Shown here: one piece after another, positions 1 to 8,656 of the stretch
Layout of the letters: every line of letters begins with the position of its first letter
How positions within the stretch are numbered: position 1 is the stretch's first letter
Source: Ferrimicrobium acidiphilum DSM 19497
GTDB taxonomy: Bacteria; Actinomycetota; Acidimicrobiia; Acidimicrobiales; Acidimicrobiaceae
Assembly: GCF_000949255.1 (NCBI RefSeq)
Contig: NZ_JXUW01000005.1
Span: forward strand, 62,001 to 126,000
Direction of reading: 5' to 3'
Length of the DNA stretch: 64,000 bases
Made by a program: the position numbers and the translations under genes
The notes under the pieces: generated by a model
The model's input: the letters and a program-made list of their open reading frames with translations, nothing else
Databases searched by the model: none
Told to the model about the DNA's origin: nothing

Positions 1-1
1 A

Positions 2-343
2 GCCCTCTGTGGGACCGGGTTTGGCTACAGCGCTGCGACCCGCAAGCTACAGGCACAAGTGCTACTAGAGGTCATAGATGAGATCCGTGACATTCGTCGC
101 TTTGGAGCGGCAGCCATTGACATCTGCTGGGCGGGTGCAGGCAGAATAGACGGTTACTTCGAGACCGGACTCAAGGTATGGGACTACGCCGCCGCCTCAC
201 TCGTCGCCACCGAGGCGGGAGCTAACTTTATCACCGATCTGCCTGGAATCGGAGATGACGGACTCACCATCGTCGCCGGGCCAGCACTCTTCGAAGCGCT
301 TCAGGCACGCATCGCTGGGCTCTATCGACAAGCTAACAGCTAG
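2..343 (+). CDS. inositol monophosphatase family protein, C-terminal part
   Basis: The reading frame is open to the left window edge, so the start is missing. It opens with GTGFGY, close to the family's GTGFPY block. It continues through DICWAGAGRIDGYFE and then WDYAAASLVATEAG, the second family signature (WDxAAG-type), whose Asp helps bind the catalytic metal. Family members are Mg-dependent phosphatases acting on inositol-1-phosphate, histidinol-phosphate, or PAP and fructose-1,6-bisphosphate; the substrate cannot be decided from this fragment. The end (about residue 260 of a usual protein) looks intact. The 224 bp that follow, up to 567, hold no gene I recognise. Confidence 0.8.
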   Translation, partial: ALCGTGFGYSAATRKLQAQVLLEVIDEIRDIRRFGAAAIDICWAGAGRIDGYFETGLKVWDYAAASLVATEAGANFITDLPGIGDDGLTIVAGPALFEALQARIAGLYRQANS

Positions 344-567
344 CGCGATGCTCTCCAGTGAGAGGCGGCATGCTCTTTTGCCAGTGGCCGACTCATAAAC
401 CGAACCATCGGTCAGCACTTGTGCTGTCACGCTCGGTTTGCACAAGCTCCGCAGCAAGCTAACTAGAGACCAACGTGAGTTCATGTGCGCGCAAGGACCC
501 AAAGCGCAACCGCGTGCGACTTCGCACCGAGTCATCGCTCAGCGCCGACATCATCTCAGTCGAATTC

Positions 568-1005
568 TTATCCTTGGGCTTCGAAATGCTGCTTGAGTTT
601 GGCCAGCGTCCGCACCATCGAGGTGAGGTTACGACTGGGTACACCGAAGAGTTCATAGAGGTACCGCAGTGGAGCCTTGCCCCATTCGAACGACTCAGTG
701 ACCCTAGTATCTCCACCGCCTAAGTCTTGGAGCTGGTATCGCCAGACATGACGGCCCGAATGTCGCCAGGCGATCTCGCTGTTCTCTGCAAAGGTCACGA
801 CAGTATTGGTGATCGTATAGGGCACGACCATATACATTTTCATCCGAAACTTCGCTCCCGGGTAGAGACGGTCAGGTCCAATCAGCACCTGTCGCACGGT
901 GTTTGAGCCGTCGACGGAGACGTGATTAGCAGGACGGGCAAGGTAGTCAAAGAGCTCGGACGCCTGTGCGTGAATGATGATATCTGTACTCTTGACTCGG
1001 TTCAC
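568..1005 (-). CDS. SRPBCC-fold (polyketide cyclase/START-like) protein
   Basis: This 145-residue protein begins with a strand like IIIHAQASELFDYLARPANH, followed by a segment on membrane-like or hydrophobic ligand shape (AKFRMKMYMVVPYTITNTVVTF) and a C-terminal helix. That is the layout of SRPBCC ligand-binding proteins with one hydrophobic pocket. Known members bind lipids, polyketides or hydrophobic cofactors; no catalytic residue can be assigned here. Its GTG start overlaps the nrdR stop as GTGA (1002-1005), so it is probably translationally coupled to nrdR. The link to NrdR function is unclear. Confidence 0.65.
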   Translation of the reverse strand: MNRVKSTDIIIHAQASELFDYLARPANHVSVDGSNTVRQVLIGPDRLYPGAKFRMKMYMVVPYTITNTVVTFAENSEIAWRHSGRHVWRYQLQDLGGGDTRVTESFEWGKAPLRYLYELFGVPSRNLTSMVRTLAKLKQHFEAQG

Positions 1006-1490
1006 TCCCGGCCTCCTTGATCTTCCTTCTTACGCAAAGTAAAACTGCGATCGTCGATCTCCAAAACCTCGCGGCGAAAGTCATCGACTCCGTCAAAGTT
1101 CTTGTAGACACTGGCGAATCGAAGGTAACCCACCTCGTCGAGCGTCCGAAGTTGCTCGAGTATCCGCAGTCCAATCTCGGTCGAGGTAACCTCGGCGAGC
1201 GATCGCAACTGTTCTTCAAGTTCTGACACGATCCGATCAACCTCGGTAGCAGTTACCGGCCGATTCTTCAAAGCCGCCAGCATTCCGCGGACGATCTTCT
1301 CGCGATCAAACTCTTCGCGCTCGCCTGTTCGCTTTATCACCACCGTTTTGACGCCTGCATAGCGCTCAAAAGTGGTAAAGCGACGTGAACAGCTGCTACA
1401 TTCGCGACGACGGCGAATCGCCTCGCCATCTTCGACTACTCGAGATTCAATGACTCGCGTATCGTCCGCATTACAATAGGGACATCGCAC
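1002..1490 (-). CDS. nrdR: transcriptional repressor NrdR
   Basis: NrdR is the ATP/dATP-sensing repressor of ribonucleotide reductase genes. The 162-residue product has the N-terminal zinc ribbon (MRCPYC at the start, then RRECSSC, giving the CxxC...CxxC pairs) and an ATP-cone domain from about residue 45 (FERYAGVKTVVIKRTGEREEF). Length is typical (150-165 residues). It reads away from lexA, from a roughly 120-bp divergent intergenic region. No NrdR box pair or ribonucleotide reductase gene is seen in the window, so its targets lie elsewhere. Confidence 0.95.
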   Translation of the reverse strand: MRCPYCNADDTRVIESRVVEDGEAIRRRRECSSCSRRFTTFERYAGVKTVVIKRTGEREEFDREKIVRGMLAALKNRPVTATEVDRIVSELEEQLRSLAEVTSTEIGLRILEQLRTLDEVGYLRFASVYKNFDGVDDFRREVLEIDDRSFTLRKKEDQGGRE

Positions 1491-1554
1491 CTAATTCGGT
1501 TTCCTTTACTGGACCTACACCGCTCAGCTTAACCGCTGCGCAGCCGCAATAGCT

Positions 1555-1572
1555 GGTAAACATATGTACGAG
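1555..1572. promoter_or_regulatory. candidate LexA (SOS) box upstream of lexA
   Basis: The stretch reads GTAAACATATGTACGAG. Its core fits the actinobacterial/Gram-positive SOS box CGAAC-N4-GTTCG with AAC-ATAT-GT intact and a T-to-A change in the right half. It lies just upstream of a -10-like TACACT (1582-1587), so bound LexA would block that promoter. Autoregulation of lexA is the rule in the family; the box itself is inferred from sequence alone. Confidence 0.45.
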
Positions 1573-1612
1573 AACATCTGCTACACTAGTGCTAACGAAA
1601 GGGGTCCACAAA

Positions 1613-2227
1613 GTGCCGCGTACAAACGATGATGTGAGGATCGAGATCGTTAGTTTCCTAAAAGAGACCCTCGATCAAAGAGGATACCCACCATCTATCC
1701 GTGAGATTGGTGCACACGTTGGCCTCTCCTCTCCTGCGTCAGTCCAACACCATCTTCGGCGGCTCGAAGCCGATGGACTGATCCATCGCGATCCCACTCG
1801 CTCTCGTGCGATCTCGCTCTCCAACGAGCCTCCGCGTGCGATCGAGATACCCCTCCTCGCCTCCGTCGGCGCCGGCTATTCGGTTGTCGCCGAGACAAGC
1901 GCAAGTGAGATGCTCGCCGTCCCATCTTCGATGCTTGGAAGCGGCGATCACTTCGCGCTCCAGGTTCGCGGCGACTCGATGATCGACGCTGGCATCTTCG
2001 ATGGCGATTTTGCCATCGTTCGCCAACAGCCGGATGCCAATGACGGAGACATCGTTATCGCCACTGTTGATGACCAGTTCGGAACGATCAAGGTACTCCG
2101 CAAGGTCGGAAACAGGGTCCTTCTTGAGGCTCGCAACCGACGCGACCCTAATCTTCAAATCCCCTCTGAGATCACCCAACGTGGCAGAGTCCAGGGCAAG
2201 GTAATCGCGCTCTGGCGCAATCTCTGA
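1613..2227 (+). CDS. lexA: SOS repressor LexA
   Basis: LexA is the SOS repressor and self-cleaves when RecA filaments form. Residues 1-70 carry the winged helix (GYPPSIREIGAHVGLSSPAS) and residues 75-204 the S24 protease fold. Cleavage is expected at Ala87-Gly88 (SVGAG), with Ser122 (GDSM) and Lys160 (GTIKVL) as the catalytic dyad. I chose GTG 1613 because an AAAGGGG site lies 8 nt upstream. The in-frame GTG at 1589 would sit almost at the start of transcription predicted from TACACT at 1582. That gives 204 residues, a usual length. recA, its co-protease, is 20 kb away. Confidence 0.95.
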   Translation: MPRTNDDVRIEIVSFLKETLDQRGYPPSIREIGAHVGLSSPASVQHHLRRLEADGLIHRDPTRSRAISLSNEPPRAIEIPLLASVGAGYSVVAETSASEMLAVPSSMLGSGDHFALQVRGDSMIDAGIFDGDFAIVRQQPDANDGDIVIATVDDQFGTIKVLRKVGNRVLLEARNRRDPNLQIPSEITQRGRVQGKVIALWRNL

Positions 2228-2457
2228 GCCGCGCTGTCGCTCGGATAACAATCGCACCCTCTGCACTATCTAGCCACTTCAGCGGCTTGCACTCCATCCA
2301 TGGAGACGGAATTGAGGCCAGATAGGCTGCCGCTGCGGTCTAACGTGCCTGGCACTCTTGCTTCAAACGGGCCGAGAAGACCAATAAGCGCTGATCACCC
2401 TCTCCAGGGGTCCTGCCTGCATCCTTTGACGAGTGTACGCCAGCCGCGACTCGCAGC

Positions 2458-3828
2458 TCACAGAGCACCTGATCTAGCAGATCTACGTCTTCGCAAGGCT
2501 AGAGCCACGACACCTAGTATCAGCAATAGCACGACAACCCCACCCAGAACAATGAGTGTCGACGTTAACCTACTACCAGTAGTACTAGATGTACTAAGCA
2601 GAACCGGACCCTTGTTCCCTCCCCCACCAGCCAAGCAGGTGGTGCTAGAGGGACAGGCGATGGTGTAGATGATACCAAGCCCTGAGCTATTGTGCTCCAG
2701 TCCTGGTGGGAGGGTGACCGAATCCCAGCTGGTGCCGCCATTGGTGGAGCGCAGGAGCACCGCACCTTTGGCGCCTTGGCCACCAGCCAAACACGTCGTG
2801 CTAGAGGGACAGGCGATGGTGCCGATCGCTCCAAACACTGACCTAGTGTGCGCATGGAGTCCCAGGTTTGATGGGAGGGTGACCGAATCCCAGCTGGTGC
2901 CGCCATTGGTGGAGCGAAGGAGCACCGCACCTTTGGGACCCAAGCCGCCAGCCAAACACGTGGTGCTCGAGGGGCAGTTTATGGTGCGGATCGCATCAAG
3001 GTTGTGCCTAGGGAGCTCCGGGCCTGGTGGGAGGGCGACCGAATCCCAGCTGATGCCAGTATCGGTAGAGCGAAGGAGCACCGGACCGTTGGTGCCTTGG
3101 CCGCCCGCCAAACACGTAGTGCTAGAGGGACAGGTGATGGTGTAGATGGCACCAAGCCCTGAGCTATCGTGCGCCAGGCCTGGTGGGTGGGCGACCGAAT
3201 CCCAACTGCTACCAGTATCGGTAGAGCGAAGGAGCACCGCTCCCTTGGGGCTCAAGCCCGCAAGCAAGCAAGTGGTGCTAGAGGGACAGGTGATGGTGAT
3301 GATCGCTCCAGCGTGGAGCCTACGGAGCCCCAGTCCAGGTGGAAGGGCCACTCGATGCCATGTAACTCCGCCATTGCCGGAGCGAAGGAGAGCTGCGCGC
3401 GTAGAACCACCCATACCCCCAGCCAAGCAGGTGGTGCTAGAGGGACAGTTGATCGTCAAGATCTGGGCACCATGACTCAATGGGAGACCGACCGAATGCC
3501 AGCTGGTGCCTGAATCGGTAGAGTTAAGCAGAACCGCACCCTTGGGGCCTTCACCTCCGATCCGGCAACTGGTGCTAGAAAAACAGTTGATCGTCGAGAT
3601 CAGCCCTCCGAGTCCCAATGGGAGGGCAACTCGATGCCATGATGGTGCCTTCGCACTCACAAGAGTGATCGGAGACAGAGCGGCCAGTGACAGGAGCGCA
3701 CTGACCAGAAGGATCAAGCCAACATCGAGCACCCACAGTAAGTAACGTGGCTTCGACAATGAGCTCTTGCCGGACCGACTAGGACTCCAAGACCCAACCC
3801 GCGTTCGATGCATTGAAGTGATTTTCAT
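2458..3828 (-). CDS. membrane-anchored repeat protein (BNR/Ycf48-like beta-propeller repeats)
   Basis: About 456 residues from ATG 3828, which has a GGGGG-rich stretch 10 nt upstream; the frame is open to 3960. A hydrophobic anchor (YLLWVLDVGLILLVSALL) follows a basic N-terminus. Then come seven tandem units of roughly 45-55 residues, each with a core like W(H/D)SVALPPG...INCPSSTTCLAGG. Every unit has two Cys six residues apart, suggesting one disulfide per repeat outside the cell. The protein ends with a second membrane helix and a basic RRRRSAR tail. The repeats resemble BNR/Ycf48-like propeller blades (ST(D/N)xGxSW). A surface binding or adhesion role is inference; no enzyme motif is seen. 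Confidence 0.7.
   Translation of the reverse strand: MKITSMHRTRVGSWSPSRSGKSSLSKPRYLLWVLDVGLILLVSALLSLAALSPITLVSAKAPSWHRVALPLGLGGLISTINCFSSTSCRIGGEGPKGAVLLNSTDSGTSWHSVGLPLSHGAQILTINCPSSTTCLAGGMGGSTRAALLRSGNGGVTWHRVALPPGLGLRRLHAGAIITITCPSSTTCLLAGLSPKGAVLLRSTDTGSSWDSVAHPPGLAHDSSGLGAIYTITCPSSTTCLAGGQGTNGPVLLRSTDTGISWDSVALPPGPELPRHNLDAIRTINCPSSTTCLAGGLGPKGAVLLRSTNGGTSWDSVTLPSNLGLHAHTRSVFGAIGTIACPSSTTCLAGGQGAKGAVLLRSTNGGTSWDSVTLPPGLEHNSSGLGIIYTIACPSSTTCLAGGGGNKGPVLLSTSSTTGSRLTSTLIVLGGVVVLLLILGVVALALRRRRSARSGAL
2600..3640. repeat. tandem repeats of about 140-165 bp inside the surface-protein gene
   Basis: Seven imperfect units share blocks such as GTGGTGCTAGAGGGACAG and CGAATCCCAGCTGGTGCC at near-regular spacing on the plus strand (coding on minus). 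The central units are the most alike at DNA level, which points to recent duplication or gene conversion. Spacer lengths between the Cys pairs vary by several codons, always in frame. Confidence 0.8.
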
Positions 3829-3960
3829 CTCCGAATTCCCCCATTTAGTCTTGGTACGAGATGCGCACCACGGTTGTGCACTGATCGGCGCACAACCATT
3901 ACGTCGAGCCGGTTTGGGCTCCGATAATTGAGCGGTTAACCATCCAGGTCTGATTCCCAC

Positions 3961-4316
3961 TCACATGTCCCCAACAAATGTCACTAAATAAGCTAGCGGC
4001 ACCCGTCTTGAGGTCACATCAAAACTCGTCGAATTAGCTCCACTCACAACTCATCGAAATCTTCGTGCGTGGTCATGGTTCAAGCATGTGACCGCAAAGC
4101 TACGCTCGCTTGCTGCCGATAAAGGCGATGCCAGAGATGGGCGGATTAAGCACGTCCATTAGCTGCTCTGCCTTTACATTCGCGAGTGCCATCGCTATCC
4201 GCGGATCCTCGGCTGAGGCTCCGATGGCGTAATAGCTATGTTTGCGCTACTAACAGCGGACAGATAACTGTCTAGTTTGGAGCCGTTCTTCGCTCCGGGA
4301 TCTCCGAGCCAAACGA
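3961..4316. other. intergenic stretch, no intact gene
   Basis: This sits between the repeat-protein gene and the end of dapE. Apart from a short minus-strand open segment at 4100-4246, I see no coding, tRNA or clear terminator signal. Confidence 0.5.
4100..4246 (-). pseudogene. possible gene relic downstream of dapE
   Basis: A 48-codon minus-strand segment opens right after two in-frame stops. It reads SYYAIGASAEDPRIAMAL and further on LNPPISGIAFIGSKRA, then a stop. Its composition looks protein-like rather than random and resembles the C-terminal end of a larger protein, but I cannot name a family. There is no ribosome binding site at an upstream start. A decayed gene end is the best guess. 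Confidence 0.25.
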
Positions 4317-5369
4317 TCAGACACTAGCAGCAACGCTGTCAATCCAACTCGCTAGCGTCTCAAGTGAGCTATGTAGCTTCACCTTCTCGAGTCGCTCGTT
4401 GCCGCCATGAGCGAGCAGAGGGTCGCCCGGACCAAAGTTAACCGATGGAACCCCAAGTGAGGAGAGAAAGCTTACGTCCGTCCAACCGAGTTTCGCGCGA
4501 ACCTGACCCGCCGATTCGATCAACGCCTCGAAACCTTCCTGCACTGGAGCAGCCCCCTCGACAACCTCCTCTGCCTCCAGCAAGTCATCATCACCTAACA
4601 CCGGTCGCAGCCACTCAAACAGCTGCTCTAGGGCTTGTTCACCGGAAAGATCGGGCGCAAAACGGTAGTTCAACCAGAGCCTCGCTCGATCGGGAACGAC
4701 ATTATTGGCGACAAAACTCTCCACTCGCGTCGGCGACAACGACTCTTGAAAGTGGACACCAGCGAGCAACGGTCGACGACGTTCGAAGTCAGTGGCGCGC
4801 GCCAGCAGTTCGCCAACACGATCGATCGCATTGACACCCATCCATGGCCTTGACGTATGCGCACGCCTACCGGCTAGCTCCAATCTAAGCCGTAGGCTAC
4901 CCTGACAGCCGAGCTCAACAACCCCATCCGTCGGCTCAAGCAGCACTGCGAGGTCGTGGTCGGCCACCATCGCCTCTGCCGGACCGAGAAGATGGAGCCC
5001 ATTGCGTTCGAAGGCGACCTCCTCACATGGGTAGAAGACCATGGTCATCGGGAGTGCACAATGTCGATCGGCGAGCGAGAGCATCACCGCCAACCCACCC
5101 TTCATATCGCAGACGCCAAGGCCGTAGAAGCAATCTGTGTCCTCGTCAACGCCCTGGTCGCCCGGGACGGTATCGAGATGCCCACAGAGCAGCAGCCTCG
5201 GTCCAGGTCCTCCATCGCGGTGTGCTATCACGGTGTTTCCTACGCGATCCACTCGCCAGTCGGACTTGGTCGCCAGCCGCGCAACAACGTAGTCGGCGAT
5301 CGCATCCTCCTCCCCTGAGACCGACGGAATCACCAGCAGGTCACGTAGCGAGGACTCTAGGTCACTCAC
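4317..5369 (-). CDS. dapE: succinyl-diaminopimelate desuccinylase
   Basis: DapE hydrolyses N-succinyl-LL-diaminopimelate to LL-diaminopimelate and succinate in lysine and peptidoglycan precursor synthesis. The 350-residue M20 metallopeptidase has CGHLDTVPG (His64, Asp66), GVCDMKGG (bridging Asp88), YPCEEV (catalytic Glu116, Glu117) and a late HGGNE metal His. A dimerisation insert lies between. Its ATG overlaps the dapD stop by 4 nt (5366-5369), so it is the last coupled gene of the miaA-dapF/hflX/dapC/dapD/dapE operon. Confidence 0.92.
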   Translation of the reverse strand: MSDLESSLRDLLVIPSVSGEEDAIADYVVARLATKSDWRVDRVGNTVIAHRDGGPGPRLLLCGHLDTVPGDQGVDEDTDCFYGLGVCDMKGGLAVMLSLADRHCALPMTMVFYPCEEVAFERNGLHLLGPAEAMVADHDLAVLLEPTDGVVELGCQGSLRLRLELAGRRAHTSRPWMGVNAIDRVGELLARATDFERRRPLLAGVHFQESLSPTRVESFVANNVVPDRARLWLNYRFAPDLSGEQALEQLFEWLRPVLGDDDLLEAEEVVEGAAPVQEGFEALIESAGQVRAKLGWTDVSFLSSLGVPSVNFGPGDPLLAHGGNERLEKVKLHSSLETLASWIDSVAASV

Positions 5370-6190
5370 AGCCCGGCGCCATGGTCACGCAGAATGGCGT
5401 TGAGTTCAGTCTTCTCATGGCGCCGACCAGGGTCTAGGCGTGAAACAATCAAGATACAGCTCATACCAAAAACGCCACCAGGCGTCTCGCGCATCCTGGT
5501 GCCGGTCACCGCCACCGACCAGGCTGGAATTACACCGCGACCAAGTTCCTCACCAGTGGACAGATCGAAGATCGGAATAGTGGGGGTGACGATAGTGCCG
5601 GCGCCGATCACCGCACCTTCACCAACACGGGCACCCTCGACGACCATGGCCCGCGAGCCTACGAAAGCGTCATCCCCAATCACTACCGGCACCGCCTGAG
5701 GAGGTTCGAGTACTCCACCGATTCCAACCCCACCCGACAGGTGTACCCGCTCCCCTATCTGTGCACACGAGCCGACGGTCGCCCATGTATCCACCATCGT
5801 CTCAGAGCCGACCCATGCACCGACGTTCACATAGCTCGGCATCAGCGTCACCCCTGGCCCAAGATACGAACCAAAACGCGCCGAGGCACCGGGGACGACA
5901 CGAACCCCCGCTCGTGCATAATCGTGCTTCAACGGGAGTCGATCGACAAACTCAAATGGTCCCAGGTTGTAGGTCGTCAAACCGCGAAGTCGAAAGGATA
6001 GCAGGATAGCCTTCTTCACCCACTCGTGGACGACAACGGTGTCCGTCGACTGGTCAAGTTCGGCTACCCGCAACGACCCCTGGTCGAGTTCGGTGAGAAC
6101 TTCATATACTTGGCGGCGTGCCGCAACATCCTCGGGCGAGAGCGAGCTACGCCGCTCATAGAGTGCCTCGATCTCAGCAGAAAGAACCAT
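5366..6190 (-). CDS. dapD: tetrahydrodipicolinate N-succinyltransferase
   Basis: DapD transfers succinyl from succinyl-CoA to tetrahydrodipicolinate. The 274-residue protein has an alpha-helical N-terminus (about 1-95). A left-handed beta-helix of hexapeptide repeats follows, for example GSYLGPGVTLMPSYVNVGAWV and IGDDAFVGSRAMVVEGARVGEGAVIGAG. The motif MVDTWATVGSCAQIG is diagnostic of the DapD trimer active site. It lies 19 nt after dapC and overlaps dapE by 4 nt. Confidence 0.95.
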   Translation of the reverse strand: MVLSAEIEALYERRSSLSPEDVAARRQVYEVLTELDQGSLRVAELDQSTDTVVVHEWVKKAILLSFRLRGLTTYNLGPFEFVDRLPLKHDYARAGVRVVPGASARFGSYLGPGVTLMPSYVNVGAWVGSETMVDTWATVGSCAQIGERVHLSGGVGIGGVLEPPQAVPVVIGDDAFVGSRAMVVEGARVGEGAVIGAGTIVTPTIPIFDLSTGEELGRGVIPAWSVAVTGTRMRETPGGVFGMSCILIVSRLDPGRRHEKTELNAILRDHGAGL

Positions 6191-6209
6191 AACGGTAAAC
6201 CTACCCGGC

Positions 6210-7313
6210 TCACCCCAGTCGCGACGCTAACGTCTCCATCTGTTTGGAGGATATCGTCGCCGATATACGCACGTAACGATGATCACCGTAGTCGGCTCCT
6301 GGCGCCGTTACGAGGCCAATCTTGCTTGCGAGCATGGTAGCCAATGCGGTCCCATCATGGTTAAATTCCTCAGTCGCTCGAACCCAGAGGTAGATTCCCC
6401 CGTCTGGAAGTGGAACCGGCGTCTCGAGCAAGCTACCAATCCATTGGGCGAGCAGTCGAAGTCGTTCGAGATAACGGCGACGCTGCTCTCCAACATGTTC
6501 TTCGTCCGCAAACATCTGCGTCGCCACCGCCTGTACCGGTCCCGGTGGCATGAGTCCAAGCCCACGTCTCAGCTCCGAGATCTCACGGACCAGATCACCA
6601 TCGCCAGCGTATAGTCCCACCCTGAGTCCTGCAAGATTCGAACGCTTTGACAACGAAAACACGGCGAGGCGACCAGCGACGCCCAACTCAAGTAGCGACG
6701 AAGGGTCGCGAGTCCAACCGAAGTCGTGATAACACTCGTCGGAGGCGATGATCACTCCATTGCGCTCCCCGAATCGAGCTGCTCCCGCCAGATCATAGAT
6801 CGCACCTGTCGGATTATTAGGAGCATTGACCCAGGCTATGAGAGCCCGTCGTGCAACCTCCTCAGGGACTGCCTCGAAATCGAGGCCCCCGTTAGCTAGC
6901 AGCGGAACTCGGTAGCTCTCAAGGCCTGCCCATGCTGCGCCAAACGTGTAGCTAGGGTACGCGATCGACGGCACCAAAACAACGTCACGATCTGGTCGAC
7001 GTCGTACGAGGATCGAAGGAAGGAGCGAGATGAACTCCTTGGAACCGATGGTGGCACCAACTTGATGAAGGTCGAGATCGATCCCTACGAAGCCTCCCAA
7101 CCACCCGAGCGCCGCCTCCTTGAAGGCCAACGACCCGTCAGAGCGCGGGTAGTGGCGTTCGGCGTCCGAGGATGCCAGGATGCGTGGGACCACTGCAGGG
7201 GGTGGATCAACCGGAGACCCGACCGCGGCATCGACCACCTCGAGGCCACTCTCATAGGCAATCTCACGCAGCTGGGCAACCGTCTTGGTTCCTGTCGATG
7301 CATACTCGTTCAC
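6210..7313 (-). CDS. dapC: succinyldiaminopimelate transaminase (class I/II aminotransferase)
   Basis: This 367-residue PLP enzyme has the fold-type I motifs: NAPNNPTGAIYDL, SDECYHDFGW, and the PLP-lysine segment SLSKRSNLAGLRVG, which is the form seen in actinobacterial DapC. It would convert N-succinyl-2-amino-6-oxopimelate to N-succinyl-LL-diaminopimelate with glutamate as amino donor. Placement directly before dapD and dapE supports the substrate; on sequence alone it is only an aspartate-type aminotransferase. Confidence 0.85.
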   Translation of the reverse strand: MNEYASTGTKTVAQLREIAYESGLEVVDAAVGSPVDPPPAVVPRILASSDAERHYPRSDGSLAFKEAALGWLGGFVGIDLDLHQVGATIGSKEFISLLPSILVRRRPDRDVVLVPSIAYPSYTFGAAWAGLESYRVPLLANGGLDFEAVPEEVARRALIAWVNAPNNPTGAIYDLAGAARFGERNGVIIASDECYHDFGWTRDPSSLLELGVAGRLAVFSLSKRSNLAGLRVGLYAGDGDLVREISELRRGLGLMPPGPVQAVATQMFADEEHVGEQRRRYLERLRLLAQWIGSLLETPVPLPDGGIYLWVRATEEFNHDGTALATMLASKIGLVTAPGADYGDHRYVRISATISSKQMETLASRLG

Positions 7314-7366
7314 GGCCCTACCCTAACAGCACCTAGTCAACAATGTTACCGGAAAATTAACAGCAC

Positions 7367-8656
7367 TCAAGACAGCTCATCCGTATCCTCCACCGCCCGA
7401 TCGGAGACGACACTCTCGATGTGTCTGCGCAAGAGGGCACGAGCGGCATCATCGGCGCGAACTCTAACCTCGATGCCATCATCTTGGTTCTCCTCGGAGA
7501 GCACTTCGGCCTCTCTATGGATCTCTGCGAGTATGTCACCGCGGTCGAAGGGGACTCGAAATACCTCGACGCGATTCAACGCCCTGAGACGATCTCCGAC
7601 AACCGCGAGAAGGTTATTTACACCTTCGCCGGAGGTGACCGAGATGGCGATGCCGTCGGGCAGGTCATCGGAGGCATAGCCAAGATCGATCTTGTTGAGC
7701 ACAACCAGCTCGGGCACCTCGCTCGCACCGATCTCCGCTAACGTCGCTCGCACCTCGCGCATCTGATCAAGAGCGTGAACGCTGGAGGCGTCGACGACGT
7801 GAATCAGGAGATCCGCCTCCGCGACCGCATCTAGAGTCGACCGGAACGCCTCAATTAGCTGATGTGGAAGCTTGCGGATGAAGCCGACGGTATCTGCGAG
7901 CAGAATCGTCTCACCACCAGGAAGTTTGAGACGCCTAGTGCGTGGATCAAGGGTTGCAAAGAGACGGTCCTCGACTACCACGTCAGCACCTGTTAGCGCA
8001 TTTAGCAACGATGACTTCCCTACGTTCGTATAGCCCACCAGTGCAACCTGGGAGTTGCGCCCATGCAGGCGCGATTTGCGCTGCAGCCGGCGTTGTCGCT
8101 CGAGTGCCGCCAACTCACGCCGAAGTTGACCGATGCGCTCCTGAATACGGCGACGGTCCTCCTCTAGCTTGGTCTCACCTGGACCGCGGGTACCGATCCG
8201 TCCCACCTGCTGGGAGAGGTTGGTTCGCCGCCCGACCAGTCGCGGAAGCCGGTATCGCAAAAGTGCCAGCTCGACTTGAGCCTTCCCCTCTTGACTGCGA
8301 GCATTCTGAGCAAAAACATCGAGGATCACTGCAGTGCGATCGATCGCTGTCCGTCCCAATACCTTCTCAAGATTACGCTGCTGTCCAGGGGTAAGTTCGT
8401 CATCGAAGACGACAGTGTCGACATCAAAACTCTCCGACAAGACTGCGAGCTCGTCCACCTTGCCCTTGCCTATATAGGTGGCTGGGTCGGGACGCTCGCG
8501 AACCTGAATCTCGCGATGGACCACCAGTGCCCCGGCGGTGTCGACGAGACTGGCAAGTTCGTCGAGCTGATCGTTCACCATCTGTCGCTCGCGTCCACTG
8601 GTCGCGACACCAACAAGCAAGATACGTTCCTGGAAACTGCGTTCGATAAGGGTCAC
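7367..8656 (-). CDS. hflX: ribosome-associated GTPase HflX
   Basis: HflX binds 50S/70S ribosomes and splits stalled ones under stress. An N-terminal domain (TYIGKGKVDEL, VVFDDELTPGQQRNLEK, RIGTRGPGETKLE) precedes a coiled coil. The G domain has G1 GYTNVGKSSLLN, G3 DTVGF and G4 NKID. I place the start at GTG 8656, whose GTGA overlaps the dapF stop; the frame is open to 8719 but that part is the dapF tail in another frame. Product about 429 residues. The GTGA coupling puts it in the same operon as dapF. Confidence 0.93.
   Translation of the reverse strand: MTLIERSFQERILLVGVATSGRERQMVNDQLDELASLVDTAGALVVHREIQVRERPDPATYIGKGKVDELAVLSESFDVDTVVFDDELTPGQQRNLEKVLGRTAIDRTAVILDVFAQNARSQEGKAQVELALLRYRLPRLVGRRTNLSQQVGRIGTRGPGETKLEEDRRRIQERIGQLRRELAALERQRRLQRKSRLHGRNSQVALVGYTNVGKSSLLNALTGADVVVEDRLFATLDPRTRRLKLPGGETILLADTVGFIRKLPHQLIEAFRSTLDAVAEADLLIHVVDASSVHALDQMREVRATLAEIGASEVPELVVLNKIDLGYASDDLPDGIAISVTSGEGVNNLLAVVGDRLRALNRVEVFRVPFDRGDILAEIHREAEVLSEENQDDGIEVRVRADDAARALLRRHIESVVSDRAVEDTDELS

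Noticed and set aside
2669-3475. plus-strand reading frames opposite the repeat-protein gene
   Set aside because: They are antisense shadows of the repeats, with no ribosome site; the minus strand has signal anchor, Cys-pair repeats and a basic tail.
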